Below the pieces are notes generated by a model, which was given only the letters and a program-made list of their open reading frames with translations, was not told the DNA's origin and ran no database searches. A DNA stretch of 64,000 nt from Lacicoccus halitifaciens (lineage in GTDB: Bacteria; Bacillota; Bacilli; Staphylococcales; Salinicoccaceae). Where the stretch lies: assembly GCF_040544485.1 (NCBI RefSeq), contig NZ_JBDZDV010000001.1:854597-918596 (forward strand), written 5' to 3'. The translations under genes were made by a program, and so were the position numbers. Of the stretch, positions 33,613-42,552 are shown in pieces (position 1 is the first letter of the stretch; the number at the start of each line of letters is the position of its first letter).

Positions 33613-35640
33613 CTAGCGCTCCAAGCTCTCAAGCTTCTCCATCAGATCTTCCCTGACTATCGGACCCATGGACTCAGCATAGCTGTTCGACATATGGAAG
33701 CCGTCGAAATAGACGATTGTCTTGCCGATGATGGCCGGACAGCTGCCGTCCGGACAGAAGTATTCGGAGTAGTCATATTCTGTGACGTTTCCGGGTTTAT
33801 TTTCCACCCTGCTCCATTTGCTCGGTTGCGGGACGTATTCTTCTGCAGGGATTACACAGTCTTCATGATCGACATTTTCAGGATTTGCGCATATGTTCAT
33901 ATCGAACAGCGGGCGCGGATTGTTCCTGATGCCGAATATTTCAACGTCGTGCTTCTCCAGTTCCCGGTACAAATCGACCCTTTCAGGTTCGACTTCCGGC
34001 ACGCTTCCATCCCCCACGTCCGTATTGACGATAATCAGGTCCGCATCGAGCTCGATCACCTTTTCTTTCGCCATCTGGTTCCATTCAAGGCAGTCCGGCG
34101 ACATTTCCTCACCGACACCTTCCCCGTTGAAGCGGCAGCTGATCTTGGTGATGTTATAGATCTTGATTTCCTCTTCCTGCGCGAAGGTCTGCAGTGTACC
34201 CAGCCACGGCACGACATGCGACCCGCCGACCAGTATCACTTCATATTTCGGATCTTCCAGATCCCCATATTCACATACCGGGAGTTCCTTCTGTCCGTCT
34301 TCATGATGGCAGCCGATTTCATAGGTGTCGGCGACATCGCCATCCAGGTTCGCTGGCCTCGGCAGCAGCGGGGTGTCGGCATCATAAGTAATGTCTATAT
34401 CATTTTCCACCGCCATCGCTCCCGGAAAATCCTGCGCCGAATCTGTCGTGCTTTCAGCGACATTGTTCTGGAGTGAACCGACCCACGCCGTGTTGGCTAT
34501 GACCGCCGGAAGTGCCATCATCACCAGGACGGTGGCCACCTTCGGCCGGTAGTTCTTTATTCCTTTTATGCTTCTGATTGGTTTTTCAACGACATTCGTC
34601 ACAATCCATGACAATCCAAATGACACCAGGATAATGAGGATACCGTGAAGCACTGGTATATCTCGCGTCTCCATCACCACATAATAAAATGCCACAATCG
34701 GCCAATGCCATAAGTACAGGCCGTATGAATAGCCGCCGAGTTTCCTCATAGGTCCGGAACCGAGGAATTTCTCCACTCCGAATCTTGTCGGATTCTCTCC
34801 TGCGGCGAGGATCAGTATTGCCGCCAATACCGGCCAGAGGGCGACGTAACCTGGAAACTGTCCGCCTACATCCAAAAGCACACCGCAGCTGACGAGGGCA
34901 GCGAGACCGAACCATCCGACCATGCCGCTCATCCAGTACGGAAGTTTGATTTTGGTGATGAACAGGAACAACAGACCGCCGAGGGCGAATTCCCATACTC
35001 GTGTCCTTGTATCGAAATATGCGAAAGGCTGGTTCACTTCCGTGAGATAAACGGAAAAACCAAAGGAGACAACCGTCAGGGCAGTGAGTATGATGAACAG
35101 CGTCTTTTTGATTTCCCCTCTCAGCTTCCGACTGATCCAGAGTGCGAGCATAATGATGAAGAACCAGATGATATAAAACTGACCCTGGATGCTCATGGCC
35201 CAGAAGTGCTGCACCGGGCTTTTCGCATTTGATTGGTCCAGATAATCGGTATTCGATATGGCGAGCTGCCAGTTTTCAAGATACAGAATTGAAGCGAAGA
35301 CTTCTTTGATCGTCTGCATCCACTGTGTTTCAGGCAAAATGAAGTAGCTTACGATGATCACGGTGAAAAGTACGGTGAAAGCGGCGGGAAACAGCCTTTT
35401 GGCAAGACCCAGTATGAAGTCGAAGAAATTGACTGTACCGTCTTTCCTGACTTTCGATAACAAAGAAGCAGTAATGAGGAAACCCGATACGACGAAAAAT
35501 ACATCCACACCGCCCGACACCCTCTGCATCCAAATGTGATAAACCGCGACAAGCAGTGCTGCGACGATACGCAACCCTTCAATTTCAGGTCTGAAGCGCT
35601 TTCTTTCCATATCGAGTTCGGAGCTTGACTTTGTCATCAT
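33613..35640 (-). CDS. OatA-like O-acetyltransferase (acyltransferase 3 plus SGNH)
   Basis: The 675-residue protein has an N-terminal membrane acyltransferase-3 domain with about 11 segments. It contains LRIVAALLVAVYHIW, whose His is catalytic, GGVDVFFVVSGFLIT and LYLWHWPIVAFYY. A C-terminal extracellular SGNH esterase-like domain follows from about residue 450, with VGGSHVVPWL and DGFHMSNSYAESM giving the Ser and Asp-x-x-His. This two-domain layout is that of peptidoglycan O-acetyltransferase OatA and related wall-polymer acetylases. GAAGGTG precedes the ATG. In Staphylococcaceae OatA gives lysozyme resistance; whether this copy modifies peptidoglycan or another polymer is not shown. Confidence 0.88.
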   Translation of the reverse strand: MMTKSSSELDMERKRFRPEIEGLRIVAALLVAVYHIWMQRVSGGVDVFFVVSGFLITASLLSKVRKDGTVNFFDFILGLAKRLFPAAFTVLFTVIIVSYFILPETQWMQTIKEVFASILYLENWQLAISNTDYLDQSNAKSPVQHFWAMSIQGQFYIIWFFIIMLALWISRKLRGEIKKTLFIILTALTVVSFGFSVYLTEVNQPFAYFDTRTRVWEFALGGLLFLFITKIKLPYWMSGMVGWFGLAALVSCGVLLDVGGQFPGYVALWPVLAAILILAAGENPTRFGVEKFLGSGPMRKLGGYSYGLYLWHWPIVAFYYVVMETRDIPVLHGILIILVSFGLSWIVTNVVEKPIRSIKGIKNYRPKVATVLVMMALPAVIANTAWVGSLQNNVAESTTDSAQDFPGAMAVENDIDITYDADTPLLPRPANLDGDVADTYEIGCHHEDGQKELPVCEYGDLEDPKYEVILVGGSHVVPWLGTLQTFAQEEEIKIYNITKISCRFNGEGVGEEMSPDCLEWNQMAKEKVIELDADLIIVNTDVGDGSVPEVEPERVDLYRELEKHDVEIFGIRNNPRPLFDMNICANPENVDHEDCVIPAEEYVPQPSKWSRVENKPGNVTEYDYSEYFCPDGSCPAIIGKTIVYFDGFHMSNSYAESMGPIVREDLMEKLESLER

Positions 35641-35670
35641 AACACCTTCTTTTCATTTTGCTGAATAGTT

Positions 35671-35710
35671 GATGTAATTATACATCATAATTAATTGAAA
35701 TTTCAATTAA
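35671..35710. repeat. Two palindromes upstream of the OatA-like gene
   Basis: GATGTA-ATTA-TACATC (35671-35686) and the perfect 20-base palindrome TTAATTGAAATTTCAATTAA (35691-35710) lie 30-70 bases upstream of the start. They are possible regulator sites, but AT-rich palindromes also arise by chance. Confidence 0.35.
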
Positions 35711-35770
35711 ATTTTAAAAATAATTAATTTATGTGAAATAAAATTCAGTTAACGTAAATCTTTTATCAAT

Positions 35771-35801
35771 AAAAAAATGATGTACCCTTATGGATACATC
35801 A
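35771..35801 (-). terminator. Terminator of the aromatic catabolic operon
   Basis: TGATGTATCC-ATAA-GGGTACATCA on the minus strand, then seven T residues. It is about 190 bases after the last gene of the operon. The 35802-35992 gap holds no gene I can support. Confidence 0.75.
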
Positions 35802-35992
35802 CTTTCTCAACTTATAAATTACACTCATGCCTGTGTTAACTGCGTATGAGGAACATGGACGAAAAGCTACAAAGGATTCAAATTAAAACAACCATATTCT
35901 CATGGGTGCTTTCTCATTTCTGTATATAAATTTTATAAGAGACCAGTATCTAATGCGAAATTAAAATATCTTCGATAGGAATGTTAGTGTAC

Positions 35993-36766
35993 TTAAAATT
36001 CAACCTTGACCGAGCCAAGATTCTCAAAATGCGCTTCGAATATATCACCAGCGTCCACATCCATGGCTTTGGTCAGTGATCCGGCCAGCACGACTTCGCC
36101 TTTTTTCAAGCCGATATCGTACTCGTCGAGGGACTTCGCAAGCCATACGACGGCTTCCAGCGGGTTGCCGAGCACCGCGCTGCCATAGCCTTTGTCGATC
36201 TTCATGCCGTTTTTGAAGATCTCCATCCGTTCAGCCGGCAGGTCGATATCGTCAAGCTTCAGCTGCTTTTCACCGAGCAGTGCACCGGCGGAGGAACCGT
36301 TATCGGACACCGTATCCTCGAACTTGATCTTCCAGTCGGCGATCCGGCTGTCGATGAGTTCTGCGGCCGGCACCGCATAATCGATGTAGTCCGCCGCATT
36401 ATCCGCTGTGATATTCGCAGCATCGATGTCTTCTTTCAGCACGAAGGCGATCTCGAATTCGATCCTCGGCTGAATGAACCGGCCGACATCGATTTTCTCG
36501 CCTTCCTTGTAGATCATATCATCGAAGATATGGCCGTAATCCGGCTGGTCGACGCCGAGCATCTCCTGCATGGCCTTGGACGTCAGGCCGATCTTCTTGC
36601 CTTTGACGACCGCGCCGTCATCCATCCGGCGTTCGGCATATTTCAGCTGGACCGCATAAGCATCCGCAGCTGTGAGCTCCGGATGCCTTTCGGTGAGCGG
36701 CTGGATGGGTACGCCCGTCTTTTCTGCTTCATATATTTCATCTGCTAATTTCTTGATATCTGGCAT
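35993..36766 (-). CDS. 2-oxopent-4-enoate hydratase (DmpE/MhpD/NbaH type)
   Basis: The 257-residue protein is of the fumarylacetoacetase-like hydratase/decarboxylase family. GKKIGLTSKAMQEMLGVDQPDYG, RFIQPRIEFEIAF with metal-binding acids, ELIDSRIADWK, DTVSDNGSSAG and the end IFEAHFENLGSV fit the hydratase branch better than the decarboxylase branch. The paralogue at 38154 shows the decarboxylase pattern. It would hydrate 2-oxopent-4-enoate to 4-hydroxy-2-oxovalerate, the last step encoded here. It is last gene of the operon, 15 bases after the FAD synthetase. The hydratase/decarboxylase split rests on motif comparison from memory. Confidence 0.8.
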   Translation of the reverse strand: MPDIKKLADEIYEAEKTGVPIQPLTERHPELTAADAYAVQLKYAERRMDDGAVVKGKKIGLTSKAMQEMLGVDQPDYGHIFDDMIYKEGEKIDVGRFIQPRIEFEIAFVLKEDIDAANITADNAADYIDYAVPAAELIDSRIADWKIKFEDTVSDNGSSAGALLGEKQLKLDDIDLPAERMEIFKNGMKIDKGYGSAVLGNPLEAVVWLAKSLDEYDIGLKKGEVVLAGSLTKAMDVDAGDIFEAHFENLGSVKVEF

Positions 36767-36781
36767 TATGCTGATCTCCTT

Positions 36782-37618
36782 CTACACGGTGGCATATTGC
36801 TTGTACGCAAATGCAGCTGTTTTATTGAACCATGTGATCTTGATATTCCTGTTGTTGAAATGCTTCAACAGCGTCTTGTCGGTAAAGCCGATATGGTTGT
36901 TCTCATTATCCACATATAATGTACAGTTCAGCTTGTGGAACCGCGATTCGAGCATCACGTCATAGTAGCCGCTCTCCGGCAGTATGAATGCCGGCTGATG
37001 CTGGAAGTAGCCGTTCGAAATGCGGGTATGGGTGGTGAAAGGCCTGCCCATCAGCTCTTCCACTTTCTGCATGCGCCCGGTGAGGATCATCTCCCGGATC
37101 AGCGTCGAGCTCACTTTCTCGCCCTGGCATTCCACTTTGCCGACCTCTGTCGCTGTGATCCGGCGGCCGGATGTTTCGTAGAGCGTACCGATCTTCCCTG
37201 CGCCTTTGGAACCGTACGTGAAATCGAACCCTGCCACGGCATGCACCGTGCCGAACTTATAGAGATATTCTTCGATATACTCCTCCGGCGGCAGCGCGGC
37301 GAAGGCTTTGGTGAAATTGACGATATAGAACCGGTCCACGCCCATCGCTTCCAGCGCTTTCGCCTTCTCATCGAGCGTCATCAGGTACTGGATGACGATT
37401 TTGCCGTTTGAGAGCACCGTCTTGGGATGAGGAAAGAAACTCATGACATCGAGCGATACGTTCTTCTCATCCGCGACTGCCTTGGCTGTATCAATGACAT
37501 GTTGATGACCTTTATGCACCCCGTCGAAAAAGCCGAGTGCGACAACATTTTCCCTTGAATGTGTTTGCCAATACTGCAGATTGGTATCTTTCAGGTGTAT
37601 GATTTCCATTTCCAACAT
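36782..37618 (-). CDS. FAD synthetase (RibF-like) with degenerate riboflavin-kinase half
   Basis: The 278-residue RibF-related protein has an N-terminal FMN adenylyltransferase with VALGFFDGVHKGHQHVI at about 25-41, VAGFDFTYGSKGAG, and KVSSTLIREMILTGRM. The C-terminal half is short and lacks the GFPTAN flavin-kinase motif, reading MGRPFTTHTRISNGYFQHQPAF instead. It should therefore make FAD from FMN but probably not FMN from riboflavin. It sits between the flavin reductase and hydratase in the operon. An FAD-dependent anthranilate 3-monooxygenase system described from Geobacillus likewise includes a RibF-type protein and a flavin reductase, so this is likely the FAD supplier. Confidence 0.85.
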   Translation of the reverse strand: MLEMEIIHLKDTNLQYWQTHSRENVVALGFFDGVHKGHQHVIDTAKAVADEKNVSLDVMSFFPHPKTVLSNGKIVIQYLMTLDEKAKALEAMGVDRFYIVNFTKAFAALPPEEYIEEYLYKFGTVHAVAGFDFTYGSKGAGKIGTLYETSGRRITATEVGKVECQGEKVSSTLIREMILTGRMQKVEELMGRPFTTHTRISNGYFQHQPAFILPESGYYDVMLESRFHKLNCTLYVDNENNHIGFTDKTLLKHFNNRNIKITWFNKTAAFAYKQYATV

Positions 37619-37640
37619 CCCCTTTAAGGTTTAAATATAA

Positions 37641-38117
37641 TTATTTAACTTCTTCCATAGCTTCCAGTCTTCTGTATTTTCCGCAGTTGAAAATCAACGG
37701 ATCCGCTTCTGTCATAGCCAAGTCATTGACTTTTCCGATGAAGAGAACATGGTCCCCTTCGGTGTGTTCGTTGTACACTTCGCATGACAATTGGCAGACT
37801 GCGTTTTCCACGACCGGCACACCGGCGAGTTCATCGAATTCGAACTTATCCTCGAACTGCTTCTGGCCTGCAAAGCGCATGGATTCTTCCTGCTGCTCAC
37901 AAGACAACACGTTGACCGAGAATTTGCCGCTCTCCCTGATGCGCTCCAGCATCTTTGCTTTGTCTCCGATTGAGATGACGATGAGTTTTGGATCGAGTGA
38001 GACCGACATGAATGCATTGGCTGTCATGCCGTAAGTTTCACCGTCCACCTCTGTTGCGATTACGTTGACACCTGTAGCAAATTTACCCATTGCATTTCTA
38101 AACTGACGATCATCCAT
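37641..38117 (-). CDS. Flavin reductase of a two-component monooxygenase
   Basis: The 158-residue flavin reductase-like protein of the HpaC/NtaB group has RNAMGKFATGVNVIAT, GMTANAFMSVSLDPKLIVISI, FSVNVLSCEQ and the C-terminal HVLFIGKV. It uses NAD(P)H to supply reduced FAD to an oxygenase, here the HpaB-like protein at 42553. GAAGGAG precedes the ATG. It is separated from the upstream decarboxylase gene by 36 bases. Its base composition matches the two genes downstream and is GC-richer than the genes upstream. Confidence 0.9.
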   Translation of the reverse strand: MDDRQFRNAMGKFATGVNVIATEVDGETYGMTANAFMSVSLDPKLIVISIGDKAKMLERIRESGKFSVNVLSCEQQEESMRFAGQKQFEDKFEFDELAGVPVVENAVCQLSCEVYNEHTEGDHVLFIGKVNDLAMTEADPLIFNCGKYRRLEAMEEVK

Positions 38118-38153
38118 GATACCACTCCTTCAAGTATTTGAATTACTTCCGCT

Positions 38154-38948
38154 CTATTCGGAGAATGATGCCTTAATTGCCCCAATATAGTCAAATTCAG
38201 CTGAAATAGTGTCTCCAGGTTCAACTGTGACAGCTTCAGTGATGGCACCACTGAGCACAATATCACCTTTCTTGAAGCCACCTCCATTTTCAATCAGCAG
38301 ATTCGCTGCCCAAGCCATAGCTGTGAGCGGATGTCCCAATACAGCTGAACTTACACCGGTTTGTACTGTTACTTCATTTTTATCCATAGACATCTGAATA
38401 TTACCTAAATCAATTTCTTCATTTAATAAAGTTTTTTCGCCGACCAAAAATTTAGAAGAAGAACAATTATCCGCTACTACATCAACAAGAGTAAACTTAA
38501 AATCTTTATATCTGCTGTCGATAATTTCTAAGGCAGGCGCTATATACTTTGTCGCTTTTAAAATATCATCTTCGGAGATATTACTCCCAACTATATCTTC
38601 CTCTATGAAAAAAGCGATTTCCGGTTCAATTTTGGGGTGAATCAAATCTGAACAACTGATTGGCTGATCGCTTTCCTCTCTCATGTCGGCATGTAAATCT
38701 CCATAAATCGGCTCATTCACGCCCATCATTTCTTGTTTCGCTTTACTGGTCAACCCTAGCTTTATGCCGACTTTTTCCGTATTGTTTTCTTTTATTCGCT
38801 TTTCCAGTAACCCTTTTTGAATCTTATAAGCCTGTTCTATATTCAGTTCGGGATATTCGTTTGTTATTTTAAGTACTTCATGTGCGTCTCTTTCCGCATA
38901 CAATAAGTACTCAATAATTTCGCTATTAATCTCCTCAGTAACTTTCAT
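38154..38948 (-). CDS. 4-oxalocrotonate decarboxylase (DmpH/NbaG type)
   Basis: The 264-residue protein is a paralogue of the hydratase at 35993. VGIKLGLTSKAKQEMMGVNEPIYG, DLIHPKIEPEIAF, EIIDSRYKDFKFTLVDVVADN and LGHPLTAMAWAANLL match the decarboxylase branch (LIHPKIEAEI and SRYENFKF in DmpH). It would convert 4-oxalocrotonate, made by deamination of 2-aminomuconate, to 2-oxopent-4-enoate and CO2. In other organisms decarboxylase and hydratase form a complex. Here they are separated by two genes. Confidence 0.82.
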   Translation of the reverse strand: MKVTEEINSEIIEYLLYAERDAHEVLKITNEYPELNIEQAYKIQKGLLEKRIKENNTEKVGIKLGLTSKAKQEMMGVNEPIYGDLHADMREESDQPISCSDLIHPKIEPEIAFFIEEDIVGSNISEDDILKATKYIAPALEIIDSRYKDFKFTLVDVVADNCSSSKFLVGEKTLLNEEIDLGNIQMSMDKNEVTVQTGVSSAVLGHPLTAMAWAANLLIENGGGFKKGDIVLSGAITEAVTVEPGDTISAEFDYIGAIKASFSE

Positions 38949-39014
38949 TTCCGCACCTTCACTTCTATTTATAATAGATTATATTGATTCAATAAATACT
39001 TCATATTAAGCCTT

Positions 39015-40481
39015 TTATTTTTTCATTGTGATTGTTTTAATTTCAGAATAGAAGTCAAAGCTATATTTGCCGCCTTCTCTGCCGATTCCGCTATCCTTGG
39101 AGCCACCGAAAGGTGTACGTAAATCACGTATGTACCAGCAGTTGACCCATAATAAACCTGAATCGACAGCAGAAGTGACTCGCTGAGCTTTTCTTAAGTC
39201 ATTCGTCCAGACCACCCCTGCTAAACCATATATGGAATCATTGGCTATATCGATTGCTTCCTGTTCGTCCTTAAAAGGAATGACAACAGCGACGGGGCCA
39301 AATATTTCCTCCTGGGCAATCCTCATTTTATTGTCTACATCATAAACGACTGTAGGCTGATAATAATTACCATTCTCAAATTCTTTTACTCTCTCTCCGC
39401 CATATGCGATCTTAGCACCCTCATCCAATCCTAACTGGACGTAGTATTCTACAGTGCCCAATTGGTCCTTAGATACTATAGCTCCCATATCTGTCTCTTC
39501 ATCCAGGGGATCGCCGACCTTTATCTTCTTAACCCTCTCGACGAACCTGTCCAGGAATTGTTGATAGACTTTTTCCTCCACAAGGATTCTTGATCCGGCC
39601 AAACAGATTTCTCCTTGATTTCTGAAGATGGCTTCTATGGAACCTTCAACTGCTTCATCAAGATCAGCATCTTCAAAAATTATATTGGCTGATTTACCCC
39701 CTAGCTCTAAAGAAACAGGAGTTAAACTTTTCGCTGCGTTTTGCATAACAGTCTTTCCAGTTTCTGTTTCTCCTACAAAAGAGAGTCTTTTTACTTTCGG
39801 GTTGACTGACATTTCTGTACCTACCACGCTACCCGAACCGGTGATGATATTGAGTACACCTGGCGGCAGCCCCGCTTCGTTTGCAATTTCTCCGAGCTTC
39901 AGTGCACTGAGCGGTGTATTGGAAGCTGGTTTTATCACTACGGTGTTTCCAACTGCGAGCGCCGCTGATGCTTTCCATGTCATTTGCATGAAAGGTAGGT
40001 TCCATGGGATTATCAAACTCGTGACCCCGGCTGGATTATACTGGGAATATGAATAATAATTATTCATTTCATAATATTCCTGCGTGATATATTTAATCAT
40101 TTCTGCAAAGAATCTGAAATTGGAGGCTGACCTTGGTATATCAAAACCTTTGCTTTCACTAATTGGTTTACCCACGTCCATCGTTTCAATGTATGCCAGT
40201 TCATCTAGTTTTTCCAAAATCAAGTCTGACATTTTACACAGAATTTTGGATCTTTCCTCCACTGGCATCTTACTCCAGATTCCGCTTTCAAATGTGCGGT
40301 GAGCAATATCAATGGCCCGTTTGGTGTCTGTGATATCCGCTTTAGCCACTGAAGCCAGTTTTTCATTCGTGGCTGGGTTGATAGTATCGAAAGTTTCACC
40401 TGTATGAGAATCCACATATTCACCATCGATAAATAACTTTGCATCTTCAATAAGTTTTATATTCCCTACTTCAATGTTCAT
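39015..40481 (-). CDS. nbaE: 2-aminomuconate 6-semialdehyde dehydrogenase
   Basis: The 488-residue NAD-dependent aldehyde dehydrogenase has oxyanion Asn161 (IPWNLPF), general base Glu259 (LELGGKSAN) and nucleophile Cys293 (NQGEICLAGSRI). Its place beside an ACMS decarboxylase and a RidA-type deaminase identifies the substrate as 2-aminomuconate semialdehyde, giving 2-aminomuconate. Nearest alternative by sequence is 2-hydroxymuconate semialdehyde dehydrogenase. AGTAGGAGG precedes the ATG. It lies 66 bases upstream of the decarboxylase gene. Confidence 0.85.
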   Translation of the reverse strand: MNIEVGNIKLIEDAKLFIDGEYVDSHTGETFDTINPATNEKLASVAKADITDTKRAIDIAHRTFESGIWSKMPVEERSKILCKMSDLILEKLDELAYIETMDVGKPISESKGFDIPRSASNFRFFAEMIKYITQEYYEMNNYYSYSQYNPAGVTSLIIPWNLPFMQMTWKASAALAVGNTVVIKPASNTPLSALKLGEIANEAGLPPGVLNIITGSGSVVGTEMSVNPKVKRLSFVGETETGKTVMQNAAKSLTPVSLELGGKSANIIFEDADLDEAVEGSIEAIFRNQGEICLAGSRILVEEKVYQQFLDRFVERVKKIKVGDPLDEETDMGAIVSKDQLGTVEYYVQLGLDEGAKIAYGGERVKEFENGNYYQPTVVYDVDNKMRIAQEEIFGPVAVVIPFKDEQEAIDIANDSIYGLAGVVWTNDLRKAQRVTSAVDSGLLWVNCWYIRDLRTPFGGSKDSGIGREGGKYSFDFYSEIKTITMKK

Positions 40482-40490
40482 TTTATCCTC

Positions 40491-40946
40491 CTACTCTTTT
40501 ACTTCGACGACCATCTCGATTTCAATTGCCGTGTTGTTCGGTAACTGTGCCATCCCAACTGCTGAACGGCTGTGTTTCCCTTTCTCAGAAAATAATTCTT
40601 CCAAAAGGTCAGAAGCTCCATTTGCTACTTTAGGCTGTTCGATAAACTCTTCGGTCGAGTTGATCATGACCAACAGCTTTAAGAATTTGTTAACTTTACC
40701 AAGGTCGCCCAGCTCATTTTTTAAGACAGCTAAGAGATTAAGCATGGACTGACGCGCTGCGAGGTAGCCTTCTTCGGTCGTCAATTCACGCCCCAGCTTT
40801 CCATGGTATTCGTCCACACCTTGACCAGCTGTGAAAATCAGATTACCGCTTCTCATGCAACTGACATAACTGCCGACAGCAGGACGCAGAGCAGGAAGTT
40901 TCAAACCCATTTCCTCTAGTTGTTCTTCAGGACTTTTTGTTTGCAT
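40491..40946 (-). CDS. RidA-family 2-aminomuconate deaminase
   Basis: RidA/YjgF-fold protein, about 151 residues. LRPAVGSYVSCMRSGNLIFTAGQ near the N-terminus and IEIEMVVEV at the end are typical. In 3-hydroxyanthranilate pathways a RidA-like enzyme (NbaF/AmnD type) deaminates 2-aminomuconate. The start ATG 40946 has AAGGAGG nine bases before it; an upstream TTG contains that site. Its first 20 bases overlap the end of the decarboxylase gene, so the two are coupled. A general RidA enamine-deaminase role is less likely given the operon. Confidence 0.82.
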   Translation of the reverse strand: MQTKSPEEQLEEMGLKLPALRPAVGSYVSCMRSGNLIFTAGQGVDEYHGKLGRELTTEEGYLAARQSMLNLLAVLKNELGDLGKVNKFLKLLVMINSTEEFIEQPKVANGASDLLEELFSEKGKHSRSAVGMAQLPNNTAIEIEMVVEVKE

Positions 40947-41955
40947 GAAGAAGTGCCTCCTTATCAATATTCAGAAAATCAAGTGCATTCAGGCCAAGTA
41001 CTGCTTCTCTTTCCTCATCGGCGAGCTCAGGCGTATCATCAATGACTTTTCCAGGGGGAATTTCACGTAACAGGAAAGGATAATCCGATCCCATGACAAC
41101 ATTCGTATAGCCGAACTTTTCAATTAGATACTTTAAATTCTGTGGACTATAATTCAAGGAATCAAAATAAAAGTTCTTGGTGTAATGACTTGGTGGTTTA
41201 CTGGTTTTTCTCAAGTCCGGCCATACTTCCCAGCCTTGATCCAACCTTGGGAGTATATATGGAAAAGAACCGCCACCGTGTGCAAAGCACACTTTCAAAT
41301 CTGGGAACTTTTCGATGACTCCGCCGTTAATAAGGCTGGCAGCAGCAAGTGCCGTCTCACTCGGCATGCCGACGGTATACATGAAATTATGTCGCGGCAT
41401 CCTTTCCCTTCCCAACGTTTCCCACGGATGAACAAACAAAGGGACTTCCCACTCTTCTGCTTTTTTGAAAAACTCGGTGAATGCAGGATCATCAAGGTTT
41501 TTCCCATTAATATTGGTGCCAATTTCTATACCTTTCAAACCCAATTCATATTTACAACGTTCCATCTCTCTTATGGAGACTTCAGTATCTTGCAGTGGCA
41601 CCGTCCCAAGACCGATGAAGCGATCGGGATATTGCTGCACCGTCTGTGCGATGAAATCGTTTTGTATTTTAGACATTTCTTCAGCCTGACCCGCTTCAGC
41701 CCAATAAGAGAAGGTTACAGGGATTGGCGACAACACTTGAATGTCGACGCCTTCCCTATCCATATCTTCAATCCGCTTCTCGGGACTCCAAACTTGATCA
41801 GTCACTTCCCGAAAAACTTTACCTTCCACCATAATGTTCGCTCCGCAAGAGCATGTTTTTTCCAATGTCGGCCATTTTCCGTCCCCAAACTTTTCTACAA
41901 AGTCAGGAATTTCCTCAGGGATGATATGGGTATGAAAATCTACTCTGGTTTCCAT
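40927..41955 (-). CDS. nbaD: 2-amino-3-carboxymuconate 6-semialdehyde decarboxylase
   Basis: The 342-residue amidohydrolase-fold ACMSD has a zinc site visible as His8-x-His10 in DFHTHIIP, His176 in LFVHPWE, and Asp291 in VVMGSDYPF. His226 in CFAHGGGSFPY is the catalytic-region His. These positions nearly coincide with those of the Pseudomonas enzyme (9, 11, 177, 228, 294). It decarboxylates the ring-cleavage product of 3-hydroxyanthranilate to 2-aminomuconate semialdehyde. It overlaps the dioxygenase gene by 16 bases and the deaminase gene by 20. Confidence 0.92.
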   Translation of the reverse strand: METRVDFHTHIIPEEIPDFVEKFGDGKWPTLEKTCSCGANIMVEGKVFREVTDQVWSPEKRIEDMDREGVDIQVLSPIPVTFSYWAEAGQAEEMSKIQNDFIAQTVQQYPDRFIGLGTVPLQDTEVSIREMERCKYELGLKGIEIGTNINGKNLDDPAFTEFFKKAEEWEVPLFVHPWETLGRERMPRHNFMYTVGMPSETALAAASLINGGVIEKFPDLKVCFAHGGGSFPYILPRLDQGWEVWPDLRKTSKPPSHYTKNFYFDSLNYSPQNLKYLIEKFGYTNVVMGSDYPFLLREIPPGKVIDDTPELADEEREAVLGLNALDFLNIDKEALLHANKKS

Positions 41956-42479
41956 AGTTCAACTTCCTCCGACATGACATGGCCACAATTGTCACAAGTT
42001 CTCAGTTCTTTACTGGAGTTGAATTCATCGATGGCCCCCTTGATCTGAACAGCAATATCTGTCAGTTCCATTGTGGCTCTGTGCATTTCATGGTTGCAGT
42101 TTTCACAGTACCAGACCATGTCTTCCTGCACCCCTTCGCCTCTGTTTTCTTCTATGACCATGCCAATTGTGTCAGCAACACGGTGTGGTGAATGCGGGAC
42201 ATTGGCCGGGAGCATGAATACTTCCCCTTCCTTAACCTCAACGACTTCACGATTTCCTTCATCATTGATAATTTCCACATAACAGTCGCCCTTAATCTGA
42301 TAGAAGAATTCCTCCGCTGGGCTGACGTGGAAATCACGTCTTCTATTCGGTCCCCCGACCATCATTACAATCATATTCGAACCTGGGAACATTTCTTTGT
42401 TGTTGACAGGTGGCTGTAATTTATCCTCGTTTTCAACAATCCATCCTTGTAAACTTTCTGCTTTGAATTCTCTAACCAT
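41940..42479 (-). CDS. nbaC: 3-hydroxyanthranilate 3,4-dioxygenase
   Basis: The 179-residue cupin opens the ring of 3-hydroxyanthranilate. Iron ligands are His51, Glu57 and His96 (DFHVSPAEEF and PANVPHSPHR). Arg48 and the Glu in VIEENRGEG are substrate-binding positions. The C-terminus carries a second, rubredoxin-like iron site of the bacterial enzymes: Cys125/Cys128 and Cys162/Cys165. The start ATG 42479 has GGAGG eight bases before it; an ATG five codons upstream is part of that site. It precedes the decarboxylase acting on its unstable product. Confidence 0.93.
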   Translation of the reverse strand: MVREFKAESLQGWIVENEDKLQPPVNNKEMFPGSNMIVMMVGGPNRRRDFHVSPAEEFFYQIKGDCYVEIINDEGNREVVEVKEGEVFMLPANVPHSPHRVADTIGMVIEENRGEGVQEDMVWYCENCNHEMHRATMELTDIAVQIKGAIDEFNSSKELRTCDNCGHVMSEEVELWKPE

Positions 42480-42552
42480 AAGTAAAACCTCCATAATATA
42501 TAATTTATTTTTTTGCTTAATCCTAAAGTTTCTCTGTTTATCTTTTTATTAT

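Noticed and set aside
33571..34476. 301-codon plus-strand open frame opposite the acyltransferase
   Set aside because: It is antisense to a well-supported gene, has no RBS or family resemblance, and reflects the codon bias of the true gene.
36935..37411. 158-codon plus-strand frame opposite the FAD synthetase
   Set aside because: Antisense shadow; the opposite strand encodes recognisable RibF motifs in full.
40491..40946. RidA protein as a general housekeeping enamine deaminase
   Set aside because: It overlaps the ACMS decarboxylase gene and precedes the semialdehyde dehydrogenase, the expected place for a 2-aminomuconate deaminase.
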